Counted from the stretch's first letter, positions 35,758-45,400 are shown. The stretch is DNA of 64,000 bases from Rhizobium lusitanum (GCF_014189535.1 NZ_CP050307.1:1984001-2048000); one strand, 5' to 3'. Made by a program: numbers and translations. The notes: generated by a model from the sequence alone, not told the origin.

Positions 35758-38013
35758 TCAAGCGATACCTTGCATCGGCAGAGGGTCGCACGGGGAGAAA
35801 GACACTTCGAGCTGGCGATCCCGGGCGCTTTCGGCAACCGTGATACGTATACCTTCCTGCGATGCAACGAAGCCGACACTCTCCCCATCCAGACGGACGA
35901 CAAAGATGCTCTGAATGTTGACGCCCGGCAGCTCGATGTGGCCACTTTCGGAGGTTGGCGCGATAGTGCAGGCAAACCGCCCCTCTGCGATCGTGATGCG
36001 AGAGAGCGTGGTCCGCAGATCGGTCTTCAGCGTCGTGCGCTCGTTTAGCGTCATCACAAGATTCCCGGCTTCGACGCTTAGACGCAGCGCTCCCGAGGGC
36101 GACACCATCGGTCCGAGGACGATATCCTGCCCGATGTTGCGCACGGTCCAGCCCGTCCACGGATCGAACTCCACACTCTCGCCGGTCGCCATCAGCGGCA
36201 ACATGGCGGCCCAGATATAGAACGGGTCGGTATCGCCCTGATCCATGGCCTCGCCGGTCACCGCGTTGTAGTTTTCAGAGGCGATGCGATCCTGCCGCCA
36301 GGACTTCATGAAGAGGTCGTAGCTCTGGCTGGCAAGCTTGCTCGCTTCCGCAATAAAGCCGTAACGGCGCAGACCGAGCCAGACCATGTAATTGACATTC
36401 GGCCAGATGCGTCCGCGCCAGTAGACATTGTCGGCGAAGGCAGGATCGTCGCGCGTCGCATTCGGAAGCACGCAGTCGCCGCCAAAGGTGCTCGCGTCGC
36501 TCAGATGCTCGAGGAGGCGAGCTGCCTGCGCCGGCGTCGCCGCACCGCAGAGCAGTGGATAGAAGCTGGTCGGAGACAGGGACCGCACGAAGCCACCACG
36601 ACGCTGGCGGTTGGCGAAGATGCCACGGCTTTCGTCCCACAACGTTTCTGAGATGAGTGTGCGGCTGCGCTCGGCCAGTGCTGCGAATTCGCGCGCATCG
36701 TCATGCTTGCCGATCACGGCGGCCATCTTCGACAACATTTCGGCGTCAAGCGCCGCTGCACAGTTGAGGCCAAGGTCGAAGGTCGACAAAGTGCGGGTGA
36801 CGGGATCGTAAACCGCCTCGTCATGGGTGGCGGAGTTGTCCATGCCGGTTTCGTTGCGAGCCGCAAAGGCTGTGCCTTTATAGAGTCCTTCGCCAACATC
36901 CGATGTGCCACAGGAGAGCAGACCAAAGCCGTCAGGATCGCGATTTTCCTGCCACCAACGCCGATTGCGCACCAGCGCATCATAGCTCGCCTGGATCATC
37001 GAACGTTCGCCGGTTCGCTGGTAGAGCTGCCAGACAACCAGCGCGCCGAACGGCAGCTGGGTGCGATCGACCCATGCATCGTTGGAGGTGACGATGCAGG
37101 CAATGTTGCCCTGCGGCGTAGCACTCGCCATTGCCGTCGCCATGTTCTCGCGCGCCAGATCCGCATCGAACACGCCAGCGAGAAGTGCTGCGAAGATCTG
37201 GTCGTTGAACCAGACGGCAAATTTCCCGAGGTTCCAGATCCGCGTCACCGCCGTGTACGGACGCGCGTTGGTTTCGTCCCAGATGGTGTTCCAGGCCACC
37301 ACGTCACGCATCGCGTCGAGTGAGCCTTCGAACAAGCCGGTCTGCGCATCGGAGATATCGGCGGGTGCTCCGGCGGCAAGGCAGGCCTGTGCCTTCGCAA
37401 TGGCAAGCTCCGCACTGTCGGCAACACCTGCGGCATAGGCGCCCCTGCGCATCATTTCGAGGTTGAAGCGCAAGGCGATGACCGGTGCCTCGTTTTTGCG
37501 GGTGGCGGTATAAAAGTAGCCATTCTCCTCGAAATCCGCGCGCAAGGCTTCGATCGTGTCATGCCCGGTTACATGCACCGGTGCCTCAGCGGTCGCGACC
37601 GCCACAAACCGGGTGCCAATCTTCACGAGGGTGACGTTTCTCCCTGCATCGTGGATAGCGATCTCACCGCCATCGGAAGAGATCGCAAGCGTCAGCCAGA
37701 AGCGCAGCCCCCATTCGGCCGACACCTTGCCGTCCCAACTGCCGCGAACGGCAAAGGGATCGGTCTTCGTCGTCGAAAAAGCCACGGTCGTGCCGCTGTG
37801 ATCTGTCTCCAGCTCGATCAACGAGCCGTCGATCGTGTGACGTCCCAGCCGAACGGTATCGCGGCGTGGCTCGATCGCGGAGGTCGTCTTGCTGCGGGTA
37901 GAATACAGGATCGGCGTGATCCGAACGCCGAGCGGCAGGAAAACCATTTCCGCCGGTCTGTTGGACCAGCTGTTCCAGGCACGCATCAAGGGGATCGTCG
38001 AATGTTGTGGCAT
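35758..38013 (-). CDS. GH63/trehalase-like (MGH1-type) glycoside hydrolase
   Basis: 751 residues from the ATG at 38013; the frame stays open to 38484 but the extra part runs antisense through a pseudogene and is not native. The C-terminal two thirds form an (alpha/alpha)6 toroid with VTRIWNLGKFAVWFNDQIFA, RNETGMDNSATHDEAVYDP (likely acid residue near here) and VYWRGRIWPNVNYMVWLGL, features of GH63/GH37 and mannosylglycerate-hydrolase-like enzymes. No signal peptide is visible. It probably hydrolyses an alpha-glucoside or mannosyl conjugate in the cytoplasm. It precedes the PotD-like operon in the same direction with a 356-bp gap containing the two operator copies. Confidence 0.83.
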   Translation of the reverse strand: MPQHSTIPLMRAWNSWSNRPAEMVFLPLGVRITPILYSTRSKTTSAIEPRRDTVRLGRHTIDGSLIELETDHSGTTVAFSTTKTDPFAVRGSWDGKVSAEWGLRFWLTLAISSDGGEIAIHDAGRNVTLVKIGTRFVAVATAEAPVHVTGHDTIEALRADFEENGYFYTATRKNEAPVIALRFNLEMMRRGAYAAGVADSAELAIAKAQACLAAGAPADISDAQTGLFEGSLDAMRDVVAWNTIWDETNARPYTAVTRIWNLGKFAVWFNDQIFAALLAGVFDADLARENMATAMASATPQGNIACIVTSNDAWVDRTQLPFGALVVWQLYQRTGERSMIQASYDALVRNRRWWQENRDPDGFGLLSCGTSDVGEGLYKGTAFAARNETGMDNSATHDEAVYDPVTRTLSTFDLGLNCAAALDAEMLSKMAAVIGKHDDAREFAALAERSRTLISETLWDESRGIFANRQRRGGFVRSLSPTSFYPLLCGAATPAQAARLLEHLSDASTFGGDCVLPNATRDDPAFADNVYWRGRIWPNVNYMVWLGLRRYGFIAEASKLASQSYDLFMKSWRQDRIASENYNAVTGEAMDQGDTDPFYIWAAMLPLMATGESVEFDPWTGWTVRNIGQDIVLGPMVSPSGALRLSVEAGNLVMTLNERTTLKTDLRTTLSRITIAEGRFACTIAPTSESGHIELPGVNIQSIFVVRLDGESVGFVASQEGIRITVAESARDRQLEVSFSPCDPLPMQGIA

Positions 38014-38030
38014 GGCTCTATGGTTTCCGG

Positions 38031-38375
38031 TCAGTTTAGCAACGGTATGAGCTTCGGTGCGGCAGTCAATCCACTCTTGCCGAGACTGTCGCCAAGATGG
38101 GGAGTGTTGTTGTAATAACGATTTGCGGCGATGTTGGCGACATGCAGTTCCAGCGAATGGACGCCACGCATCAACTGCCCCAAGGCAGACCGGTAGGGCC
38201 GCCAGCCTCGGCGATCGCTTTACGCGTCGTCTAACCGCGCGGCGACCACGGTATCGGCTCCAGACAATTCGAGGAGCCAATCGGCTCCATCGCCAATTTC
38301 GAAGGTCAGCCGGGAGATGCAGGCGCCGGAGAAATCGGCAAAGCTCTGCGTTTCCCGACGTCGAGACATCACCAT
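38031..38375 (-). pseudogene. C-terminal glycosidase fragment with in-frame stop
   Basis: One frame reads SFADFSGACISRLTFEIGDG then ADWLLELSGADTVVAARLDD A, hits TAA at 38220-38222, and continues in the same frame as SDRRGWRPYRSALGQLMRGV, HSLELHVANIAANRYYNNTP and SGLTAAPKLIPLLN before TGA at 38031. The VANxxANRYY...SGL ending is typical of GH2-like or galactose-binding-type glycosidase C-termini. The 5' part is missing, ending near the repeats at 38362. It is therefore a truncated, nonsense-mutated remnant. The neighbouring glycosidases suggest the locus once had another sugar hydrolase. Confidence 0.65.
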
Positions 38376-38505
38376 GCAGAATTGGCGAGACATCACCCGC
38401 CTTCAAACTGCCGGATCGCGGCAAAGAAGAGAGGCGATGGTTCTTGTGGATGATGTTCGGCGAGTTAACCGGCCCGATCGACAAGCCAATCGTTATGACA
38501 TCACC
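38362..38505. repeat. Short direct repeats, possible mobile-element end
   Basis: CGAGACATCACC occurs at 38362-38373 and 38386-38397, and GACATCACC again at 38497-38505. They lie exactly where the glycosidase remnant loses its 5' part. Several IS21-type elements carry multiple terminal repeats of this style, so this may be a decayed IS end. No transposase is present. Nothing else supported in 38376-38544. Confidence 0.35.
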
Positions 38506-38544
38506 CCATAGGCGCGCTCTTTGCCGTGGTGCCGCGCTTGCGCT

Positions 38545-39801
38545 TTAACGTTGCATAACAACCTCATGAAGTCGCTGTTGCGCTGTTTGCGGGGACATAT
38601 TCGAATCGTTGAAGAAATCGCCAAGGATACCGATCCAACCCTCCGACATTTGCGTGGGCATCGCCATGGACTGAGCGCTGACCACGCTCTTCTTCTCAGC
38701 GATCATCTGCAGACCAAGCTGGCCGCAGCGATCGAGGCTGCCTGGATCAACGTCGGTGCGTACCGGGAGGGAACCCTTAATGCGACTGAAGGCGACCTGA
38801 TTGTCTCGATCCAGTACCATGCGCGCAAAAGCCTGCTGTGCCTCTGCGGCTCCTTCGCGGTTGGTCAACGGAAAGGCGAAAGCGTCGATCACCATGAAGT
38901 AAGCGATCGCGGTGCCTGGCACCAGACTACAACCGAAATCCTTGTCGACCGTGTAGCCGCGGGCCACGAGCTCGCCCTTGACCCAGTCTCCCATGAACTG
39001 CATGCCGGCCTCGCCCCGCCCAACAGCCGCAGCGGCGTCTGCCCATGTCTTGTTCGCTCGCACTGCCGCAGGCTCGGCATATTGAGACAGACGGCGCAAC
39101 ATCGCCAGCGCCTCGATCATCCGGGGATCGGCAACCATCTCCGGGTCACCACTGATGACCCGGGCATACCCCTCCGCACCCAGCTTATAATACATGATGT
39201 CGTTGAAAATCAGCGACGCCTCCCAGCGACCTCCACCGAGAGCAATAGGCAGGCGACCATTCGCCTTGATCTTGTCGGCGGCCGCAAAAATCTCGTCCCA
39301 GGTTTGTGGTGGCGATAGACCGACCTCATGGAAGACAGCCGGACTTGTCCAAAACCAGTTTTCCGCATGGATATTGGTCGGTGCAAAATAGATCTTGCCC
39401 TTGTAGCTGATGCGGTCGAGCACAGTGGCGGGGAGAACGTCGCGCCAATGGTCTGCCTGAGCCACCTGGTCGATGTCCCGCACAATCCCCATTTCCGGAA
39501 GTTCGCGTGAGCCCTCATTGGCGTTCCACTGCATAACCGCTGGCGCGTAGCCATTTGCGATACGCTCGCTCACGACCCTCTGGACTTCCACCTTGTTCTT
39601 GGTCGGCATATCGGCCCATTGGTTGCCGCCCGCGATCCATGCCTGCCTGAAGACGTCGAGCGCCGCCGCCTCACTCCGCGAGACCCAAAAATGCACGACG
39701 TCAACCGCCATCGCTTGATCGGCAGCCGCCGGCTGACCTTGGCACAGGTTCGCAAGCACGATGGCTGCTGCAAAACTTAACCGTTTGAACGTACGCTTCA
39801 T
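38545..39801 (-). CDS. Orphan CUT1-type sugar-binding protein
   Basis: 418 residues with a Sec signal peptide (MKRTFKRLSFAAAIVLANLC, cleavage near AAA-DQA). Extracellular solute-binding protein family 1: VVHFWVSRSEAAALDVFRQA, AENWFWTSPAVFHEVGLSPP, TWDEIFAAADKIKANG and MGDWVKGELVARG. Such proteins bind mono- or oligosaccharides for CUT1 importers, but no permease or ATPase gene is nearby. It lies 28 nt after the GGDEF-EAL gene in the same direction. By inference it may act as a periplasmic sugar sensor for that protein or for the chemoreceptor further upstream. Confidence 0.9.
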   Translation of the reverse strand: MKRTFKRLSFAAAIVLANLCQGQPAAADQAMAVDVVHFWVSRSEAAALDVFRQAWIAGGNQWADMPTKNKVEVQRVVSERIANGYAPAVMQWNANEGSRELPEMGIVRDIDQVAQADHWRDVLPATVLDRISYKGKIYFAPTNIHAENWFWTSPAVFHEVGLSPPQTWDEIFAAADKIKANGRLPIALGGGRWEASLIFNDIMYYKLGAEGYARVISGDPEMVADPRMIEALAMLRRLSQYAEPAAVRANKTWADAAAAVGRGEAGMQFMGDWVKGELVARGYTVDKDFGCSLVPGTAIAYFMVIDAFAFPLTNREGAAEAQQAFARMVLDRDNQVAFSRIKGSLPVRTDVDPGSLDRCGQLGLQMIAEKKSVVSAQSMAMPTQMSEGWIGILGDFFNDSNMSPQTAQQRLHEVVMQR

Positions 39802-39829
39802 TGCCGTCTTTCCTTGGGCATGAGAAAAA

Positions 39830-41974
39830 TCAACCCACTGTTTCTGAGGGATTGAGTGGTTGGCTTCCCGTCAACCATCCGGTGGTGCGGCCGATATCTG
39901 ACCTCGCCGCAACACTCTTTTTAGAACCGGTGAACCTCTTCGGTAGGTGCGCGCCTGCTCTGGCAGCAGGCTGCGGCTTGGCGAATAGATAGCCCTGGCC
40001 GATCTCGCAGCCGGCGCTTAAGAGAAAGCGCCGCTGAATGTCGGTTTCGATGCCTTCGGCGACACAGCGCTTGCCAAGGTTACGGGATAGATCGACCATG
40101 GCGCGAATGATCTGCTCGGACCGGATGTCGGTACCGATGTTGGCGACGAAGCTGCGATCGATCTTCAGTTCGTCAAAGGGAAAATCTCGCAGATGCACCA
40201 ATGAGGCAAATCCGGTCCCAAAGTCGTCGAGCGAGATCGACAGGCCGTGTTCGCGGAAGCGCGTCACCGTCCCGAGGATCTGGTCGGCGCTGCGATTGAT
40301 AAAGACGTCCTCGGTCACCTCCACCGCGAAGTCGCGCCAATCGAGCCCGTTCTCGCGAATTGCACCCGCGAGCATCTCGTAACCTTCCTCGCCGACCAGC
40401 AAGGCCTCGGGCAGGTTGATGGCGATCGGCCCGGGTATAAGCCCCGCGTCTTTCCATGCCCTGAGATCATGACTGACGATCGCTACCACCGCGCGGGTCA
40501 TGCCACGAATGAGATGCGATCCTTCCATCAGCGGCAGGAAACGGCCCGGGGCAAGTATGCCGAGTTCGGGGTGACGCCAGCGCACAAGTGCCTCGAAGCC
40601 GAGATGCTCACCGGTCAACAGGCTGACCTTCGGCTGGTAGTGCACAATGAATTCGTTGCGATCCGCCGCGACAACCAAAGCAGCGGATAGTTGGTTCGCC
40701 TCCAGCCGCAGCGCAAGCGATGCTTCGTCGAAGATGACAACGGTGCTGCGTGCGCTCTTCGCTGCGTAGAGTGCAAGGTCGGCGATGCGAATAAGGCTTG
40801 GCTCGTCCGTCGCATGAATTGGTACAAGAGCGCCGCCGATGCTGGCCGATATCTGAAAGGTGTGCCCCTCGAACAGAACCTCCACTGCAATCGCTTCGAT
40901 AGCGCGATTGGCGACCATCGCGAGCGATGCTGCATCGACAATCCCGGGCAGAAGCACGGCGAACTCGTCGCCGCCGAGACGCGCGACAACATCGCTCGAA
41001 CGGAAGGTGTTCTGGAGTGCGGTTGCGACATGGCGCAACACTGCGTCCCCGGCAGGATGTCCAAAGCTGTCGTTGATGTTTTTGAAGCGATCAAGGTCTA
41101 TAACGAGCATGGAAAACCCAGCTTCTTTCGTCTTCAAACCACTGAACAAATTACCGATAGCGCTATTAAATGCTGATCGATTGTCGAGCCCGGTGAGGGG
41201 GTCGGTATGCGCAAGTTGCGTCAATTGGTTCTCGAAATCCATCGTCCGACGGTGTTCGTTGCGCAATTTCTTCAACAGTGGACTGAAGAGAAATGTGCTC
41301 GCCAGGATTAGCGTTCCGGCTATCAATGCGAGAAGGGCGGACATGATCTTCTTGGCGTTATCAATGCTGATGTCGCTGCGGTTGTGAGCGCGGTCAATAA
41401 GGTCGCTGAATTGGCGGATCAGGACGCTGTCCGACGAAACGGCAAAGTCGATTGGACCCCAGAAGGTATAGCGTTGCCGACGATCTTCTTTCGAAGCTGC
41501 GGCCACCCGGGCGGCACGATCAAGAAAGTCGTCAAGTCGCCCACTAAGCTCAACACGCAACTCCTCTGAGGTCTCGTCGCGAGGATTGAGCTCCTCGAGG
41601 AAATTCTGCCCGATCCTATGGTGCAATTCCTCTAGCTGGCCGCTCATGGTTCGAATTTCAGTAATGGCCCCGCGGATGTCCTCGACCATCGGCGCGATGA
41701 TGTAATCCGGCAAATTGGAATCTGCCGAGGCCCGCATCAGTGCCCGCGTCTGATTGGCGAGCTGCTGAAACCGGATAAACTGACTACTGGTGAGAAAGCT
41801 GATGTTCTGCTGCAGGGAATGACGATCAAGGGCGATCATGACCGTTAGATATGTGGCCCCTATGAGAAATGTCATAACCACGACGGCGTTGAGATAGTGT
41901 CGCCCTATGGATCTGATATATCTTTCGACTGAATATTGCGTTTTGGTCAGCGGGTTTGGCAGTTTCAGCATCAT
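39830..41974 (-). CDS. Membrane GGDEF-EAL protein (c-di-GMP turnover)
   Basis: 714 residues: TM1 at about 29-49, a periplasmic helical region 50-205, TM2 at about 210-232, GGDEF domain (LGGDEF at 333-338) and EAL domain (EAL at 461-463, with VEVTED, DDFGTG and KIDRSFV). Both catalytic motifs are intact, and an RSSD I-site precedes GGDEF by five residues, so synthesis with product inhibition and hydrolysis are both possible. It heads a two-gene unit with the sugar-binding protein. The N-terminal periplasmic part could receive a signal from that protein. The net direction of activity cannot be read from sequence. Confidence 0.92.
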   Translation of the reverse strand: MMLKLPNPLTKTQYSVERYIRSIGRHYLNAVVVMTFLIGATYLTVMIALDRHSLQQNISFLTSSQFIRFQQLANQTRALMRASADSNLPDYIIAPMVEDIRGAITEIRTMSGQLEELHHRIGQNFLEELNPRDETSEELRVELSGRLDDFLDRAARVAAASKEDRRQRYTFWGPIDFAVSSDSVLIRQFSDLIDRAHNRSDISIDNAKKIMSALLALIAGTLILASTFLFSPLLKKLRNEHRRTMDFENQLTQLAHTDPLTGLDNRSAFNSAIGNLFSGLKTKEAGFSMLVIDLDRFKNINDSFGHPAGDAVLRHVATALQNTFRSSDVVARLGGDEFAVLLPGIVDAASLAMVANRAIEAIAVEVLFEGHTFQISASIGGALVPIHATDEPSLIRIADLALYAAKSARSTVVIFDEASLALRLEANQLSAALVVAADRNEFIVHYQPKVSLLTGEHLGFEALVRWRHPELGILAPGRFLPLMEGSHLIRGMTRAVVAIVSHDLRAWKDAGLIPGPIAINLPEALLVGEEGYEMLAGAIRENGLDWRDFAVEVTEDVFINRSADQILGTVTRFREHGLSISLDDFGTGFASLVHLRDFPFDELKIDRSFVANIGTDIRSEQIIRAMVDLSRNLGKRCVAEGIETDIQRRFLLSAGCEIGQGYLFAKPQPAARAGAHLPKRFTGSKKSVAARSDIGRTTGWLTGSQPLNPSETVG

Positions 41975-42220
41975 ATCGTCGAATTCCTCGTAGACGCTCG
42001 CATCCAGGCAGTTGTTCGGCGCTCCCTTACATGTTCGTCGCGCGCAGCTTCGCTATGTTCCATTGCGCATAGTCCGTTCCAATGTCTTGCCGCCATCTGG
42101 TCGACTTGCACCTGATTTTACCAACGGGCAGCTTTCCCTCTCACGGGCTTGACTGCTGATCGCGTCATGCATGGATTAAGCCGATTTCCCGTGGCAGGAG
42201 TGCCAAAGCTTCCAGTCGCT
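41975..42220. other. Intergenic region upstream of the GGDEF-EAL gene
   Basis: 246 bp between the cheW stop and the GGDEF-EAL start. No gene, strong repeat or terminator was seen; it presumably holds the promoter of the GGDEF-EAL/binding-protein unit. Confidence 0.4.
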
Positions 42221-42700
42221 CTAAGCGGCCAGATCTCCCTCACCGTCCTGCCCGAACATGCGTTCGAGGTTCAGAAAACAGATCATGCTGTCGTGCTGGG
42301 CGATGATGCCGTCGGAATAGCCGGTGCCGCCGGGCACGTTCATATTGGGTACCGGTTGGAGCAGCGCTGCATCAATCGTCAGAATGTCAGAAACGCTGTC
42401 GACAACGAGCCCCATCGCCGCGCCATTGATCTCGGCGACGACGATAGCGCTGCGTTCTGTTGGCGCGATGCTTTTCATGCCGAGTTTCAAGGCAAGGTCG
42501 ATGATCGGGATCACGGCACCGCGCAGGTTCATCACACCGACGACATCAGCCGGTGCGTGGGGTATCGGCGTTGCAACAGCCCATCCGCGAATCTCACGGA
42601 TGGATGTGGTCTTGACGCAGAATTCCTGGTCGTTGAGCCGAAAGGCGATGATCTCCAGCGTCTCGCCGCTACGTTGGGTATTTTGATGAAGCGCGCTCAT
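42221..42700 (-). CDS. cheW: Chemotaxis coupling protein CheW
   Basis: 159 residues. The CheW fold is visible in IIAFRLNDQEFCVKTTSIRE, TPIPHAPADVVGVMNLRGAV and IPIIDLALKLGM. It couples chemoreceptors to CheA at the inner membrane. The start overlaps the chemoreceptor stop by one base (TAATG). The ribosome site GGAGGAG lies in the codons for the receptor C-terminal WEEF. No CheA or CheR is in the window, so it must join the core signalling array encoded elsewhere. Confidence 0.93.
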   Translation of the reverse strand: MSALHQNTQRSGETLEIIAFRLNDQEFCVKTTSIREIRGWAVATPIPHAPADVVGVMNLRGAVIPIIDLALKLGMKSIAPTERSAIVVAEINGAAMGLVVDSVSDILTIDAALLQPVPNMNVPGGTGYSDGIIAQHDSMICFLNLERMFGQDGEGDLAA

Positions 42701-44688
42701 TAAAACTCCTCCCAGCTTTCCTTCACCGCGACTGCCGCACCGCCATAGGCTCTGGCAACGTCGGCGACCATTCTACGCGCTGGAGAAGCCACGGGCTTAT
42801 GATCGGGGAGAGCCTGGACGGGAGAACCCTTCACGGGGGCGATCGGGCGACGCACTGCCGCGCGCGGCACCTTGTTGTCCTCTCCACCAAAGTTGAACTG
42901 GGAGATCAGCTCGTGCAGGCGCCCCGCTTCATTGGCAAGTGATGCGCTGGCCGCATTGGTCTCTTCCACCATGGCGGCATTCCGCTGGGTGACCTGATCC
43001 ATCTGATTGACCGCCGTGTTGACCTCGGCAAGCCCGGTCGACTGCTCCCGCGCGGAGGTGGCGATCGCGTCCATATGATGGTTGATCGTGACGACGTATT
43101 CCTCGATCGTCCTCAGTGCCCCACCCGTATCTCGTACCAGTTTGACACCACTTTCCACCTCGCTGGTGGAGGTGCTGATCAGATCCTTGATCTCCTTGGC
43201 AGCCTTGGCGGAACGCTGGGCGAGTTCCCGCACTTCCTGTGCGACGACGGCAAACCCCCTGCCCGCTTCGCCCGCACGGGCCGCCTCCACGCCGGCGTTC
43301 AGCGCCAGAAGGTTGGTCTGGAAAGCGATCTCGTCAATGACGCCGATGATGCTGGAGATCTGTTTTGAGGACTGCTCGATGCGCTGCATGGCATCGACAG
43401 CATTGGCAACGACCTTGCCCGACTGCGCAGCACTTGTATTAGCCTGGACGGCCACCGCACGCGCTTCGTCGGCACGCTTGGAGGAGTTCGAAACATTGGC
43501 GGTGATCTGATCGAGCGCTGCGGCCGTCTCCTCAAGCGAGGCTGCCTGTTGCTCGGTCCGTTTCGACAGATCCTCGGCGCTCCGGCTGATCTCGCGTGTT
43601 CCGTTATCGATCGAATTGGTCGACTGGGCAACCGAGCGCAAGGTTCCGCTGAGCTGGGCGACCGCCGCGTTGAGGTCATGGCGAAGAGATTCGAAATCCG
43701 CGGCAAAAGGCTCTGTCAACTCGAACGAAACATCGCCGGCGGCCAGTCGCTTCAAGCCAAGAGCGAGACCGGATGACGCATGCTGCATCTCCTCTTCCGC
43801 AATCCTTTTGGCTTCAATACTACTGCGAAGAAGTTCCTGTTCGCTGGATTGTCGCGTAGCCGCAGCCTCGGCTTCAAGCTCGCGTGTCCTCAATGCATTA
43901 TCCTTGAACACCTGCACGGCGCGGGCTATCAAACCGATCTCGTCAAGACGCGCGGTACCCTGTGGCGAAACGGTGAGGTCACCGTTCGCGAGCCGCTCAA
44001 TCGTCCTGGTGATCCCGACCAGGGGCTTTGCCACTGCGCTGCGGACCACGAGGAAAGCGCTGATGCTGAATATGGCCAGGCCGCCAAGGATCATCCAATA
44101 CGTGGTCAAGATGGCGCTATTCGCCAGCTCGGTAAGGTCCTCGTTGATCTTGATCTTCTCGCCTTCGGCGGCCTGCGTCATACCGTCAATGGCCTCGATG
44201 ACCGGATCGAATGCAGGTTCGCAACTCAACATATAGCTGGCCTGTGCGGCGGCGAGGTCTGCCGTCGACGTCGCTGTTTCGCCAAGCTTGGTGGAGACGG
44301 CACAAGCCTCGGAAAACAGTGCCGAAGCTTGGCTTGCAATCGCTTCATACGCATCGGCATTTTTTGGATAAGCACTTTTCGCGGCATTAATCTGCTCCAC
44401 GAAGTCTTTCTTTGACTCTGTAATCTCCCCGAGAGCGTCGTTACGCCTATCATCGTCGGGGGCTATCGTCAGGCCGGCAATGGATCTTCCAGCGGCAACG
44501 AGCGCGCGTCCCGCGCCGGACAGATTGAGGGCGGCCTCTGCCTGATGCTCGCTGGCGCTGCTGTATCCCGCTTCAATGACATGCATCTTGGCTGTTGCGA
44601 AGAAGACCGAAGCAATTGTCAGCGATGCAAATATTGCAAGCATCAAACCGAGTTTGGCCTGAAGCCTGAGATTCCTGAGGAAATTCAT
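42700..44688 (-). CDS. Methyl-accepting chemotaxis protein with WEEF tail
   Basis: 662 residues from the ATG at 44688, after CAGGAG; the frame opens to 44826 but without a site. TM1 lies at about 11-33 ([20 protein letters not shown]), a periplasmic four-helix-like region follows to about 175, then TM2 ([18 protein letters not shown]), HAMP, and the signalling hairpin with [20 protein letters not shown]. The C-terminus ESWEEF fits the xWxxF tether to which CheR and CheB bind. It senses an unknown periplasmic ligand. A perfect 19-bp dyad lies 149 bp upstream. Confidence 0.94.
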   Translation of the reverse strand: MNFLRNLRLQAKLGLMLAIFASLTIASVFFATAKMHVIEAGYSSASEHQAEAALNLSGAGRALVAAGRSIAGLTIAPDDDRRNDALGEITESKKDFVEQINAAKSAYPKNADAYEAIASQASALFSEACAVSTKLGETATSTADLAAAQASYMLSCEPAFDPVIEAIDGMTQAAEGEKIKINEDLTELANSAILTTYWMILGGLAIFSISAFLVVRSAVAKPLVGITRTIERLANGDLTVSPQGTARLDEIGLIARAVQVFKDNALRTRELEAEAAATRQSSEQELLRSSIEAKRIAEEEMQHASSGLALGLKRLAAGDVSFELTEPFAADFESLRHDLNAAVAQLSGTLRSVAQSTNSIDNGTREISRSAEDLSKRTEQQAASLEETAAALDQITANVSNSSKRADEARAVAVQANTSAAQSGKVVANAVDAMQRIEQSSKQISSIIGVIDEIAFQTNLLALNAGVEAARAGEAGRGFAVVAQEVRELAQRSAKAAKEIKDLISTSTSEVESGVKLVRDTGGALRTIEEYVVTINHHMDAIATSAREQSTGLAEVNTAVNQMDQVTQRNAAMVEETNAASASLANEAGRLHELISQFNFGGEDNKVPRAAVRRPIAPVKGSPVQALPDHKPVASPARRMVADVARAYGGAAVAVKESWEEF

Positions 44689-44836
44689 ATATTCTCCTGC
44701 ATTCCATAAAAAGGCGATGTTGCTCTTCCAGAAATTAGGACCTTCACAGACACACCAATGAACCCGACCGATGGGCCGAGGAAATTCAGAATAGATCGAA
44801 TGAGCCATCCTGAATGTAAGCATCATTTTTGAGGAT

Positions 44837-44855
44837 TGATTGCATCATGCAATCA
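44837..44855. promoter_or_regulatory. Perfect 19-bp dyad upstream of the chemoreceptor gene
   Basis: TGATTGCA and TGCAATCA flank TCA with no mismatch. It is upstream of the chemoreceptor start at 44688 and far from the TerC gene on the other strand. The geometry fits a dimeric repressor site. Remaining sequence 44689-45071 is AT-rich with no supported gene. Confidence 0.45.
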
Positions 44856-45071
44856 TAATGCGCGCGCTATACTGCAGATGCAGTTCTTGTCGCTGGCGCC
44901 GCCGTAAAACTATTCACTGCAGCAAACTTGCGCACTACAGCTAAGCCGAATTTCTTTAATAAACTGCTATCTAAAAATTCTGGACGCCTTGGAACATATG
45001 AACGCCGCGCACTTAGGATAGAATTGCGTATTTCGGATAAATATATGCCGTTCGTCAGCTCTTAAGGAGCC

Positions 45072-45191
45072 TCACTCGACAAGAATTCGGCAGACATAAT
45101 ATGTTGAGAACCGCCGGGTTAGAATGCGGATGCGGACAATGCCGATCCAGGCTTCAACAGAAGCGATCGATTTGTCCCAATCCTTGGCTGA
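45072..45191 (-). pseudogene. C-terminal remnant of an IS5-type transposase
   Basis: The minus strand reads SAKDWDKSIASVEAWIGIVR then IRILTRRFS and stops at 45072. The xxDWxKSIASxEAWIxxxxI...LTRR pattern is the usual C-terminal tail of IS5-family transposases. A stop lies just upstream in the same frame, so only about 40 codons remain. No terminal repeats were found. Confidence 0.55.
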
Positions 45192-45378
45192 TCGGCGTCA
45201 GCGATCGCACCCTCAGATGGCGAAGTGAACAAAGCCAAGCGTGGTGACACCCAGTTCGCAGCAAGGGCCTGGAGGCATCAAGCCAATATCAGCCCCTTGA
45301 ACTGCGGGAACACGGCACCTATCTGCGGCTCAACCCGCTGGTCCGGGCCCCTCTGGTGAGAGCCGTCGGCGCTCTTGC

Positions 45379-45400
45379 GATGTCGGACCTTTCCGACATC
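45379..45400 (+). promoter_or_regulatory. Perfect hairpin in the leader of the TerC-family gene
   Basis: GATGTCGGA (45379-45387) pairs with TCCGACATC (45392-45400) around CCTT. It ends 10 nt before the AGAGG ribosome site. There is no T tract, so it is not a standard terminator. E. coli alx, a TerC homologue, has a regulated 5' leader; this hairpin may play a similar part, but the classical yybP-ykoY consensus is not visible. Confidence 0.45.

Noticed and set aside
38014..38484. Extension of the GH63-like frame to 38484
   Set aside because: The translation is arginine-rich and out of frame with the glycosidase remnant, which gives the meaningful reading of this DNA.
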